A DNA stretch of 64,000 bases from Nitrosomonadales bacterium (GTDB lineage: Bacteria; Pseudomonadota; Gammaproteobacteria; Burkholderiales; Gallionellaceae). Under the pieces are notes generated by a model. It was not told the origin of the DNA. It was given only the letters and a program-made list of their open reading frames with translations, and ran no database searches. This document shows positions 29,808 through 38,931 of the stretch, piece by piece (the stretch's first letter is position 1; each line of letters opens with the position of its first letter). Made by a program: the position numbers and the translations under genes. Location: NCBI GenBank assembly GCA_016721605.1, contig JADKHS010000003.1, forward strand, positions 1-64,000. The letters are read 5' to 3'.

Positions 29808-30998
29808 GTGAGCCAATCTCCTTCCTTCACTGGTGAGCGCTTTTTGCCCGAGTGCAGCGGTGAAATCTGGTATGAACATTGGCATCGTTATGCCTTGGCG
29901 CGCCAGTTAAGCCAACATTGCACAGTTTTAGATGTAGCCTGCGGTGAAGGCTATGGTGCCGCCATGGTGTCTGAAACCGCACATACAGTGGTGGGTGTCG
30001 ATTTATCTGTTGATGTAATTCAGCATGCCAAAAATAATTATAGGCATCACGCTAACCTGCAATTCGTTACGGCTTCGTGTGAATGTTTGCCATTTCCGGA
30101 TGCAAGCTTTGACTTCGCAATCTCCTTTGAAACAATAGAGCACATTGAGAAACAGAAAGAATTTATTTCTGAACTCAAACGTGTTCTACGCCCGGATGGG
30201 ATATTGATCCTGTCCTCTCCAAACAAGCGGCTGTATTCCGATGCACATGATTACCATAATGAATTTCATGTGCGCGAATTGTATCGGAATGAGCTGGACG
30301 AATTACTGCATGAAACTTTTCCGCATATATTCTGGCTTGGCCAGAAATTATTGTTCCATTCCGCCATCTGGCCAGAAAACCAAGCCTGCGCTACCACAGA
30401 ATATTTAATCAACGACGGTCGGCAAGTTACTGTAGGCAACCATCCTTCTGTCGAGCCAATGTATTACATCGCAGTCTGTAGCCATAACCCAGCTATGCTG
30501 CCCACCGCGCTCAATAAACTTTCTTTGTTTAGTGACAGCGCCGAAATGATTTATCAGGACTATGCCAAACAAACCCGACGCGTAATGGAGCTGGATCAAC
30601 TTCTCAAAGATCGCGAACGCCTCATTGCTGAGCGTGATCGTTTCCTCTCACTCCGCACGCAACAAATGGAAGAACGCGAACTCCTGATTGCTGAACGTGA
30701 TGCACTTCTGGACATGCGCACCGGGCAATTAAATGAACGCACTGAACAGTTAAGTAAACGTACAGAACAGTTAAATGAACGCACAGAGCAATTAAATGGA
30801 CGTACTGAACAATTAAGTGAGCGTACTGAAGAAATAATCAAACTCAATGCGCTTCTGACACTACGCAACGAACACATTCTTGAACAAGAACGCTTAAATA
30901 TTGCCCTCAAACAACAAATTGACTATCGCGCCAGTCTGGTTTGGTGGCTAAAATCGCCGTTACGCTTCATTACACGTGCCATCAGAGGGAATTCTTGA
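29808..30998 (+). CDS. SAM-dependent methyltransferase with C-terminal coiled coil
   Basis: Residues 1-180 form a class I methyltransferase: VLDVACGEGYGAAMV (SAM site), VVGVDLS, SFDFAISFETIEHIE, VLRPDGILILSSPN. The N-terminus SFTGERFLPE is typical of methyltransferases in surface-glycan clusters. Residues about 260-375 are a long coiled coil, including five exact heptads of the form NERTEQL encoded by 21-bp repeats. The C-terminus (WWLKSPLRFITRAIRG) is hydrophobic and basic and may touch membrane. Start is GTG at 29808. It lies seven bases before a double glycosyltransferase. Predicted to modify a sugar or act as a length regulator in glycan assembly; unproven. Confidence 0.78.
   Translation: MSQSPSFTGERFLPECSGEIWYEHWHRYALARQLSQHCTVLDVACGEGYGAAMVSETAHTVVGVDLSVDVIQHAKNNYRHHANLQFVTASCECLPFPDASFDFAISFETIEHIEKQKEFISELKRVLRPDGILILSSPNKRLYSDAHDYHNEFHVRELYRNELDELLHETFPHIFWLGQKLLFHSAIWPENQACATTEYLINDGRQVTVGNHPSVEPMYYIAVCSHNPAMLPTALNKLSLFSDSAEMIYQDYAKQTRRVMELDQLLKDRERLIAERDRFLSLRTQQMEERELLIAERDALLDMRTGQLNERTEQLSKRTEQLNERTEQLNGRTEQLSERTEEIIKLNALLTLRNEHILEQERLNIALKQQIDYRASLVWWLKSPLRFITRAIRGNS
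30732..30836 (+). repeat. Five tandem 21-bp coding repeats
   Basis: Five 21-base units encode (N/S)(E/K/G)RTEQL heptads inside the coiled coil of the methyltransferase. They differ mainly at third codon positions (CGC/CGT, ACT/ACA, CAG/CAA), which suggests selection on the protein and a duplication that is not recent. Confidence 0.8.
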
Positions 30999-31004
30999 AT
31001 TAGC

Positions 31005-33270
31005 ATGTTATCCCCAGCAATCGACATCATCATCCCGGTCTACAATGCATACGATGACTTGCAGCGCTGTCTCGACAGCGTGCTCCGCACCACCAAGCCC
31101 CATCACCGCATCATCATGATCGACGATTGTTCGACGGATAGTCGCATCGCCGACTATTTTGAGACGCAGCGTAGCACAGCAGACCCACGTTTGTGGCTGC
31201 TCCAAAACGAAACAAATCTCGGCTTTGTCAGCACTGTTAACCGTGGCATGACGCTCAGCCACAATGATGTCGTGTTGCTCAATTCCGATACCATCGTTAC
31301 CTCGGGCTGGTTGGAAAAACTTTGTGGTTGCGCCGATTCAGACCCCCTTATTGGCACAATCACGCCGTTTTCTAACAACGCCGAAATTTGCTCGTTCCCG
31401 AACTTTTGCCAAGATAACGCATTGCCGCAAGGAATGAATGCGGAGGACATCAATTGCGCCATTGAGGCAGCCGCCCTTCGCATTTATCCTGACATACCCA
31501 CCGGAGTCGGCTTTTGCATGTTTATTCGGCGCCGTCTGCTTAATAAAATCGGCCTGTTCGATGCGGTTACTTTCCGTCTCGGCTACGGCGAGGAAAATGA
31601 TTTCTGTATGCGGGCGTTGGCGGCTGGCTGGCGCAATGTGCTGTGCGACGATACCTTCGTCCAGCATGTCGGCAACTGCTCGTTTAGCACAAAAAAAGAA
31701 ACGCTGGCTGAAGAAAATATGCGGCGCTTACTAGCTAAGCATCCCGACTATATGCAGCGTGTAATGGCTTTCATCGCCGCCGACCCGATCAAACCGATCC
31801 GTCAGTTGGCACAATCGTTCCTGGCGCTCACCGGAGCGGCTGGCGATAAGCCCGGCATCCTGCATATCATGCATGGCCGTAGCGGCGGCACTGAACAGCA
31901 CACCCGTAGCTTGATACACAGTGACGGCGGGGGCTGCCGCCATTATTTGCTGGTCACCATGGATGATGTCTGGCAACTTAAGGATGCCAACAGCGGAGAG
32001 TTGTTGACTTACCACTTCAACCGGCAACCCGACCAGCTGTGGACAGATTTTCTGGCCAGCTTGTGTGCCAGTTTTCGTATCCATTTGTGCCATGTGCATC
32101 ATCTGGCCGGCTGCCGGCCGGGCTTGTTGGAAGCGATGCGCAACCTTGGAATTCCATTTGGTTTCAGTGTGCACGATTTTTTTCTGGCTTGTCCGACTAT
32201 CAACCTGCTCGACGCCACAGGGATTTATTGTGGCAGCGAAACTGATACATCGCGCTGTCAAAATTGCCTTAACGCCCAACCAGATTTTCGCGGCATTGAC
32301 ATCGTTGCCTGGCGCGCAGTGCATGCCGATTTCATTGAGCGGGCAGTATTCGTGATTGCTCCCAGCGACTTGGCCGCCGAGATGTTCCGTCGCTATTTTC
32401 CGCGCAATGATGTTCGCGTTATCCAGCACGGCGTTGATTTAACCGCCAACCGCACGAATGCCCTGACATCGGCACTACTATTGCCGAAAGATAAATACCA
32501 CAATATCGGTGTATTGGGTGCGATTGGCCCGGTCAAAGGTGCCCGCCAACTGGAACGTTTAGTGGCACGCAGCCGCGAACGCAAGCTGCCTTTTCGCTGG
32601 GTAGTGGTCGGCTATATGGATCGCCAGTTTCAGCCGTATCAGTCCGCCGATACTTTATTGACAGTGCATGGCCAATACACGCCAGATCATATGGAAGACT
32701 TGCTCGACCATTATCGAATTAACCTGGTAGTGTTTCCCTCTGCTGGCCCGGAAACCTATTGCTACACCCTGACCGAAGCCTGGATGGCTGGACGGCCTGC
32801 ATTGGTGCCGCCGATTGGCGCGCTGTATGAACGTGTGCAAACGAACGGCGCCGGTTGGATCATGCAAGACTGGTGTGATACTGATGCTATTTTAGACGAC
32901 ATCATTTCGATATTACGGCCAGAAAACAGTACCGATTTTGTGCACAAGCAAGCACAAGCGCGGGCAGTGCCAGTCACCTCGGTACGCGACATGGCTAACG
33001 CCACCGGAAATGGTTTACCACGAAGTTTTATCGCGGCAAGCCGTCAAGTTTGCCGCACCATTACCGCAAACCACCCTTTACACCGCACTGCAAACCGCGC
33101 TGGGAGTGGCTGCAGCCAACAAGCACCGTACCCTGTCAATAGGTGAGCACTGGTTGCTGCGGCTTGCACATCTTGGCTTGCGTTTGCGCTATACATTGCT
33201 TGGTCGTTGGCTGTACCGCATCATTCCGGTCCGATGGCAACAGATCCTAAAGAAACGACTGTTGGCATAA
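31005..33270 (+). CDS. Two-domain glycosyltransferase, GT2 plus GT4 (frameshifted near the end)
   Basis: The N-terminal about 250 residues are a GT2 domain: IDIIIPVYNAYDDLQRCLDS, DDCSTDSRI, LLNSDTIVTSGWLEK and GYGEENDFCMRALAAGWRN. A central and C-terminal GT-B domain (about 290-660) shows HIMHGRSGGTEQHTRS, VHDFFLACPTINLL, VIQHGVDL, GAIGPVKGARQLERL and PETYCYTLTEAWMAGRPALVP. Near 33000 the frame changes: one frame stops at 33146, while the other continues as MVYHEVLSRQAVKFAAPLP to 33270, giving a better C-terminus. Probably builds a glycan chain with the two genes before it. Confidence 0.82.
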
Positions 33271-33725
33271 GTATTTTTAAGGTAACGTTTCCTGAGATGC
33301 TTGGGGAAATGGAACATTCATTGCTTTTATAGGAATTGAAACGATACAGCTCATTATTATCCCCACTTTATAACCGAAAGGCCGAAAACGGCTTTGACAC
33401 TTTATTTAAATACCCATAACCACCACCCACCGTGTGTTTTGAATCACCAAACACCCATCCAGTCATTGCAAAAACGGCACAAAACTAAATTTATTAGTTA
33501 AGTGTGTCTATAAACAAGCAAAACTTAACACCACAAAAACATGGCCGATTAACCACAGACTTGCCAAGCAATTAAAGCTCAGCTTGATGTGACCGATATA
33601 AATCAACACAGCCAAGCTCAATGAGTCGAGACGATCAGTTACTGATCATTTTGCGCTGAACAGCTGTATATCCCCCATAACGGATTGCTTAATTTTGTCG
33701 CGAATATAGTCACTAAGGAAACACC
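33271..33725. other. Intergenic region before pilC
   Basis: No gene is seen in these 455 bases. At about 33376-33397 the sequence AAAGGCCGAAAACGGCTTT can fold as a short stem with a bulged G and could be a weak terminator for the glycosyltransferase. GATCAG TTA CTGATC at about 33633 is a small palindrome. An AAGGA ribosome site lies just before pilC. Confidence 0.4.
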
Positions 33726-34943
33726 ATGGCAGCGGAAAATGTGAAAAAAAAAGAATTCCAATATCGATGGGAGGGTAAGGATAAATCCGGCAAACTGGTA
33801 AAAGGTGAGGTACGGGCTGTCGGCGATGCTGTTGCTGCCACACAACTGCGACGGCAGGGCATTAATGTTACCAGCATAAAAAAAACCCGCAGTGGCGGGG
33901 GTAAAAAAATCACCCAAAAAGATCTCACGCTGTTCACACGCCAGCTTGCTGTCATGATGAAATCCGGCGTACCGTTACTACAGTCATTCGACATTGTCGG
34001 CAAGGGACACCATAACCCTTCCGTTTCCCGCCTGCTAAACGACATTAAAACCGACGTAGAAACTGGTAGCAGTTTAGAACAGGCATTCCGGAAATTCCCA
34101 CTGTATTTTGACGATCTATTTTGTAATCTGATAGGGGCGGGCGAACACGCCGGCATTCTGGACAGCTTGCTGGACCGCTTGGCAACCTACCAGGAAAAAA
34201 CGCTGGCGATCAAGAACAAAATCAAAGGGGCGTTAATGTATCCCGTTTCAATTATTGCAATCGCCTTTATCATCACCGCAGTAATCATGATATTTGTAAT
34301 CCCCGCCTTTAAACAGTTATTCTCCAGCTTTGGCGCAGACCTGCCCGCACCTACGCTAATTATGATGAGCATTTCCGATTTTTTCGTTGCTTATTGGTGG
34401 GCGATTTTCAGTACTTTAGGCGGCGGTCTTTACGCTTTCTTTTATTTTTGGAAACGCAGCAAAAAAATGCAGGACGCTATCGACAGAATAATGCTCAAAC
34501 TACCCATTTTCGGAAATGTAATCCGTAAGGCCTCTATAGCAAGATGGACACGTACGCTGGCAACCATGTTTGCCGCCGGTGTGCCCCTAGTGGAGGCGCT
34601 TAGCTCAGTGGCAGGCGCTTCTGGCAACGTGGTGTATTTTGATGCAACCAAAATAATCCAGCGGGAAGTCAGTCAAGGTGGCACCCTGACGGCAGCCATG
34701 CAAGACGTAGGCGTATTCCCCAGCATGGTATTGCAAATGGTCGCAATTGGTGAAGAAGCAGGCTCACTGGATGGCATGCTAAATAAAGTGGCGGATTTTT
34801 TTGAAGCGGAAGTCGACGACGCAGTGGCAGCGCTGGCCAGCTTGATGGAGCCTATCATTATGGTGGTATTAGGCACACTAATCGGCGGTATGGTGGTCGC
34901 AATGTATCTGCCTATTTTCAAGATGGGGCAAGCTGTTGGTTAA
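33726..34943 (+). CDS. pilC: Type IV pilus inner-membrane platform protein
   Basis: PilC (GspF family) is the polytopic platform on which the pilus motor ATPases act. The N-terminal segment FQYRWEGKDKSGKLVKGEV and two T2SSF domains are present (LTLFTRQLAVMMKSGVPLLQ at about 65 and RWTRTLATMFAAGVPLVEAL at about 270), each followed by IGxGExxGxLDxxL (IGAGEHAGILDSLLDRL, IGEEAGSLDGMLNKV). Three membrane segments are visible. Length 405 is normal. pilD and coaE follow as usual, but pilB, normally just upstream, is absent; the intergenic gap and glycosylation genes take its place. Confidence 0.94.
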   Translation: MAAENVKKKEFQYRWEGKDKSGKLVKGEVRAVGDAVAATQLRRQGINVTSIKKTRSGGGKKITQKDLTLFTRQLAVMMKSGVPLLQSFDIVGKGHHNPSVSRLLNDIKTDVETGSSLEQAFRKFPLYFDDLFCNLIGAGEHAGILDSLLDRLATYQEKTLAIKNKIKGALMYPVSIIAIAFIITAVIMIFVIPAFKQLFSSFGADLPAPTLIMMSISDFFVAYWWAIFSTLGGGLYAFFYFWKRSKKMQDAIDRIMLKLPIFGNVIRKASIARWTRTLATMFAAGVPLVEALSSVAGASGNVVYFDATKIIQREVSQGGTLTAAMQDVGVFPSMVLQMVAIGEEAGSLDGMLNKVADFFEAEVDDAVAALASLMEPIIMVVLGTLIGGMVVAMYLPIFKMGQAVG

Positions 34944-34972
34944 ATCACTTTAGGCAGGAAGCAGATTCAACC

Positions 34973-35842
34973 ATGACAGCATTCATTGAGTTACTGCAAA
35001 GCCTCCCGTTTTTTTTCATTATTCTGTGCGGCATTATCGGTCTGCTGGTGGGTAGTTTTCTAAATGTCGTCATTCATCGCCTGCCCAAGATGATGGAGCG
35101 TGAATGGCACGCCCAATGCGCTGAACTCACCGGCAATGAACCAGCAAATGTACCGCCTTACAACTTGTTCATGCCGCATTCCGCCTGTCCGCACTGTGGG
35201 CACAAAATAAGCGCACTGGAAAACATCCCGGTCATCAGCTATTTGTTTTTACGCGGCAAATGCAAGGGTTGCAACGCGCATATCTCGGCACGGTATCCCA
35301 TCGTGGAAACAGTGTCTGGACTTCTGAGCACCTACGTCGCATGGCATTTCGGCTTCGGTTTAACTGCCGTGGCCGCGTTATTGTTTATCTGGATGCTGCT
35401 GGCACTAACCTGCATTGACCTCGATACCCAACTGCTGCCAGATGACATCACACTGCCACTTCTGTGGCTGGGCCTATTGTTTAATTTGTCGACCACGTTT
35501 ATTGACATTAATAGTGCGGTCATCGGCGCAATCACAGGGTATTTAGCTTTATGGAGTATATATTGGCTATTTAAGCTCGCCACTGGCAAAGAAGGTATGG
35601 GCTATGGTGATTTCAAGCTACTGGCGGCAATCGGCGCATGGCTGGGCTGGCAAATGCTACCACTGGTTATGCTCTCTTCAATAGTAGGCGCAGTGGTCGG
35701 CGTTACATTGATTATCGCGGCACGCCTTGGCCGCAACGTCCCTATTCCATTCGGCCCGTATTTGGCGGGCGGCGGCGTGATTGCGCTATTCTGGGGACAA
35801 TCCCTTACGCAGGGCTATCTGCAACTGTTCAGCATTCAATGA
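34973..35842 (+). CDS. pilD: Prepilin peptidase/N-methyltransferase
   Basis: PilD cleaves the leader of type IV prepilins and methylates the new N-terminus. The cytoplasmic loop has the zinc tetrad CPHCGHK and CKGC. The two catalytic aspartates lie in CIDLDTQLLPDD and GYGDFKLLAAIGAWLG. Eight hydrophobic segments are consistent with the family, and LVGSFLNVVIHRLPKMME is the N-terminal signature. The stop overlaps the coaE start (ATGA). Confidence 0.94.
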   Translation: MTAFIELLQSLPFFFIILCGIIGLLVGSFLNVVIHRLPKMMEREWHAQCAELTGNEPANVPPYNLFMPHSACPHCGHKISALENIPVISYLFLRGKCKGCNAHISARYPIVETVSGLLSTYVAWHFGFGLTAVAALLFIWMLLALTCIDLDTQLLPDDITLPLLWLGLLFNLSTTFIDINSAVIGAITGYLALWSIYWLFKLATGKEGMGYGDFKLLAAIGAWLGWQMLPLVMLSSIVGAVVGVTLIIAARLGRNVPIPFGPYLAGGGVIALFWGQSLTQGYLQLFSIQ

Positions 35843-36456
35843 TATATCGCGTCGGACTAACTGGGGGTATTGGCAGCGGCAAGAGCACTGTCGCTTCGCT
35901 ATTCAAAGAATGCGGTGCATTAGTCATCGATAGCGATGTCATTTCACATCAGGTGACCCAATCCGGTGGCATGGCCATCGCTGCGATCCGCACGGCATTC
36001 GGAGATAACTATATCGATGCCAATGGCGCATTGGACAGGGCGTCCATGCGTCAATTGATATTTTCCGATCATGCCGCCAAGCTGAAACTGGAGGCTATTC
36101 TGCACCCACTAATCCGCGCGCAAATTCTGGTGCAGATCGACACTGCCAATATTCACAGCCCCCCTGCATCTCCCTATGTACTGCTGGTCATTCCACTACT
36201 ATTTGAAACGCTCAACTACCACGAACTTGTGCAACGCGCATTAGTGGTGGATTGCGCGGAAACCACCCAAATTACACGCACCATGCAGCGTAGTGGGTTG
36301 GATGAACAAACAGTGCATGCCATCATGGCATCTCAAATCACGCGTGCCGAAAGGCTACGGCTTGCCGATGACATTATTCAAAATGATGGCAACCTGGATA
36401 TTTTGCGCCAGCGGGTTGCCAAGCTACATCAGTACTATCAAGCCATTTCCTCATAA
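35839..36456 (+). CDS. coaE: Dephospho-CoA kinase
   Basis: CoaE phosphorylates dephospho-CoA in the last step of CoA synthesis. The P-loop is GLTGGIGSGKST at residue about 7, followed by DSDVISHQV and HPLIRAQ. LVIPLLFET and the DIIQNDG ending of the kinase core are also present. The ATG at 35839 overlaps the pilD stop; the longer upstream frame is an artefact of pilD. Length 205 residues is normal. Confidence 0.93.
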   Translation: MIYRVGLTGGIGSGKSTVASLFKECGALVIDSDVISHQVTQSGGMAIAAIRTAFGDNYIDANGALDRASMRQLIFSDHAAKLKLEAILHPLIRAQILVQIDTANIHSPPASPYVLLVIPLLFETLNYHELVQRALVVDCAETTQITRTMQRSGLDEQTVHAIMASQITRAERLRLADDIIQNDGNLDILRQRVAKLHQYYQAISS

Positions 36457-36533
36457 ATTGATTGACGGTATATAATGGCCGGAATATATTGGTCATTTTT
36501 GTAACCCACACTCGCCCCCATCCTACTTGCATT

Positions 36534-37289
36534 GTGATTAGCTATGACTTCCCTCTCAATGAACGCATGCGCACTTTACTGCGCCTAGAGGATCTTTATG
36601 CCAAGTTGCTCTGTTTGATAGAACGATCTAGCGCCATTGACCATCACGCTGCTTTAGGCGTGTTGTTTGAAATCCTCGAAGTCGCCAGCCGTTCCGACCT
36701 AAAATCTGAGCTACTGCAAGAATTAGAACGCCAAAAACGGCAGCTTTCCGCTTTACACAACAACCCAGAAATTTCAGAGTCAGCACTGGATGCGATACTC
36801 GATGAAATTGAATGCGCCAGCAGCGGTATGCTAAACATGAATGGCAAAATCGGCCAGTACTTGCGGGAAAACGAATGGTTAATGGGCATCAAGCAGCGCG
36901 CCTGCATTCCCGGCGGAACCTGTGAATTTGATTTGCCGTCCTACCATCACTGGCTGCATCAAGATGCCACACTGCGGCGCGATTACCTAATAAACTACCT
37001 CACGCCCATGCTCCCCATACGCAACGGCTTGGCAATCATCCTCAAGCTATTACGCGAAAGTGGGAAAACTTACCATTACACTGCCCACCAAGGCAGCTTT
37101 CAGCAAATGCAATATGGCCGCGTGGCGCAAATGCTGCGTGTTAGTTTGGATAAGGCGCTACCATGCGTTCCCGAAATCAGCGCCAACAAATACATGCTCA
37201 ATATTCGCTTTATTGCCGCCGATTATGTAGCCAAAAGCGCCTTGTACGATCAAGATGTGGCGTTCAACCTTACTTTCTGCTCTTTTTAA
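36534..37289 (+). CDS. zapD: Cell division protein ZapD
   Basis: ZapD (formerly YacF/DUF1342) cross-links FtsZ filaments. The N-terminus ISYDFPLNERMRTLLRLEDLY and the segment WLMGIKQRACIPGGTCEFDLPSYHHWL are diagnostic. I choose GTG at 36534 (V/M-ISYDFPLNER), which gives 251 residues as in homologues; there is no ATG in this position. It follows coaE by 77 bases and precedes yacG, the usual order. Confidence 0.92.
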   Translation: MISYDFPLNERMRTLLRLEDLYAKLLCLIERSSAIDHHAALGVLFEILEVASRSDLKSELLQELERQKRQLSALHNNPEISESALDAILDEIECASSGMLNMNGKIGQYLRENEWLMGIKQRACIPGGTCEFDLPSYHHWLHQDATLRRDYLINYLTPMLPIRNGLAIILKLLRESGKTYHYTAHQGSFQQMQYGRVAQMLRVSLDKALPCVPEISANKYMLNIRFIAADYVAKSALYDQDVAFNLTFCSF

Positions 37290-37361
37290 CGACACTCCAG
37301 TGGGTACGGCGTCAGCGATGAAATCATGTTTTGTCCGTTTAGTTGAAAACAGGAATACATC

Positions 37362-37553
37362 ATGTTGAAGAAAACAACTATCGTCAGTTGTCCGCAATGT
37401 AAAAAAGAAGTGCCCTGGAATAACGGCAGCCTTTATCGTCCTTTTTGCAGCGAACGCTGCAAATTAATTGATTTGGGGCAATGGGCCACCGAAACTTATC
37501 GCATCCCGCAATCCGACAGCAACCCGGACGAAGAATCTACTTACCAAGCCTGA
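37362..37553 (+). CDS. yacG: Zinc-binding DNA gyrase inhibitor YacG
   Basis: YacG is a small zinc protein that binds GyrB and inhibits gyrase. The CX2C...CX3C site is formed by SCPQCKKEV and FCSERCKLIDLGQWA. Length 63 residues is typical. Its 3' end overlaps the convergent Nudix/TenI gene by 13 bases. Confidence 0.93.
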   Translation: MLKKTTIVSCPQCKKEVPWNNGSLYRPFCSERCKLIDLGQWATETYRIPQSDSNPDEESTYQA

Positions 37554-38416
37554 CGCAACAGCGCAATACCATGAGCACCATGTTGCCAAGCCATTTCCAT
37601 ATCGTCACAACATAATCCACCCAACGCATACACCGGAATGGCCGAGTTTTCTACCATCCTCGCAAATGCCTGCCAGCCTAAATGTGCGGCACCAGGATGA
37701 CTGCGGGTGGGCAATACAGGGCTCAACACCACCAAATGCACGCCATTTGCGCCAACTTCACTGGCCAGCTCAATATCACTGTTAATTAATACTTGTGCGC
37801 CGTATGTATGTGCCAGTTTCACCACACGCAAAGACAATTCACGCATCGCTTCACGCGACAAACCCGGCTCGCGCACCTGCACCAACCTCAAGCCATTTTC
37901 CAGCGCAACCTGTAAACGTTCCATAAAATTTTCACTACCCAACTCGGCAACGTTACTAATGGCGTACACAGGTGGCAACTGCAACGCGCGCAGGACAAAT
38001 GTATTGGCCGGCAGCATCGGGGATACTGTCAAATTGGCCGGCGTTTGCCAGCCCAGCTGTTGATTTTCTTTGCCATGAAGCTCACCCTGCCATGCAGTGA
38101 TACGAAAAAAACTTAGCCTCACTGTAGCGTGTGTATAAACATGCAAGCATGTTAACCAAGGATACGCGGTGGCAATTTTAATGCCTAACTCTTCGTGCAA
38201 CTCCCGTTCCAGCGCATGCAGCAGTGTTTCGCCCTTCAACTTTGCCGCCCGGAAACTCCCAGAAACCCGCGTAAGATTTACCTTCCGGCCTTTGCGCCAG
38301 CAAGAAACTGCCATAGGTATACCGCCCCTGGGCAGAGTTGATGGCGAACGCATCGGCTTCGCCAGCAACCTGCGCAACAACACGCCAACGGCAACTTCAA
38401 GCACACAAGCATTCAT
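37541..38416 (-). CDS. MutT-like Nudix hydrolase fused to a TenI/ThiE-like domain (frameshifts, internal deletion)
   Basis: Betaproteobacterial MutT homologues cleave oxidised dGTP and often carry a C-terminal TMP-synthase-like domain. The Nudix box is GGKVEGETLLHALERELHEE (one frame shift inside it near 38237). The N-terminal segment reads correctly in another frame (QGRYTYGSFLLAQRPEGKSY), so two compensating shifts near 38385 and 38237 flank it. The second domain begins YAISNVAELGSENFMERLQ with QVREPGLS and ends VYALGGLCCDDM. Between GANGVHL and VVLSPVLPTRSHPGAAHLGW about 30 residues are missing compared with the family, in frame. The start overlaps no other gene. Confidence 0.75.
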   Translation of the reverse strand: MNACVLEVAVGVLLRRLLAKPMRSPSTLPRGGIPMAVSCWRKGRKVNLTRVSGSFRAAKLKGETLLHALERELHEELGIKIATAYPWLTCLHVYTHATVRLSFFRITAWQGELHGKENQQLGWQTPANLTVSPMLPANTFVLRALQLPPVYAISNVAELGSENFMERLQVALENGLRLVQVREPGLSREAMRELSLRVVKLAHTYGAQVLINSDIELASEVGANGVHLVVLSPVLPTRSHPGAAHLGWQAFARMVENSAIPVYALGGLCCDDMEMAWQHGAHGIALLRQAW

Positions 38417-38585
38417 ATGGGCATCCCATTATTAAGGGCAATAACCCGGGCCTGCCCGCGCGAAAACGGTGTGGCCACAAAAAATTTGTTCTGCGTCACT
38501 TTTAACGCGCCGCTTGTTTAGCCTTGGAATAATCCCTCCGGTTCCAGCCGCTCGGACTCTTCCAGGCATTCCATCCACCTCCTCA
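38417..38585. other. Intergenic, no clear gene
   Basis: On the minus strand a short frame ending IALNNGMPI just before the Nudix start might be a remnant C-terminus or chance. No terminator stands out. Confidence 0.25.
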
Positions 38586-38852
38586 TCACCCCGCCCTGAT
38601 CACCTCGCCCTCGATCACCTCTCCTTCGGCCACAACTTCATCGCGTGGGCGATACTGGCGCATTTGTTTTCTCAGGTCGCGGGTTCTCCACCACACATAG
38701 CCCCATGCCAGTGCCCCGACAATCAAGACGGCCAAAAATAACAACGCAGAAAACATCAACGCCAGCCCAATTAAAACGACGGTTACGGCAATCTTGGCAA
38801 CCTTGCCCAACAAGCTGGGGGATTTTGTAGTGAGATATATTGGATTTTCCAT
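38586..38852 (-). CDS. Small membrane protein
   Basis: The 88-residue product has a long hydrophobic segment (VAKIAVTVVLIGLALMFSALLFLAVLIVGALAW), one or two helices, followed by a basic/acidic cytoplasmic tail (RTRDLRKQMRQYRPRDE, EVIEGEVI). I choose ATG at 38852 (MENPIYLTTK); a longer frame to 38903 is possible. It lies downstream of the heme protein gene on the same strand, with about 80 bases between. Function unknown. Confidence 0.55.
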   Translation of the reverse strand: MENPIYLTTKSPSLLGKVAKIAVTVVLIGLALMFSALLFLAVLIVGALAWGYVWWRTRDLRKQMRQYRPRDEVVAEGEVIEGEVIRAG

Positions 38853-38931
38853 CTGTTTTTTGTAAATGTCCGTGACAGTTATTTGCGGCGTGAATAATAG
38901 CAAGAGTACCCGCCCTTGTAGAGCACTTCCA

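Noticed and set aside
33630..33650. GATCAG-TTA-CTGATC palindrome as a regulatory site
   Set aside because: Short and isolated; such six-base dyads occur often by chance and nothing ties it to a known regulator.
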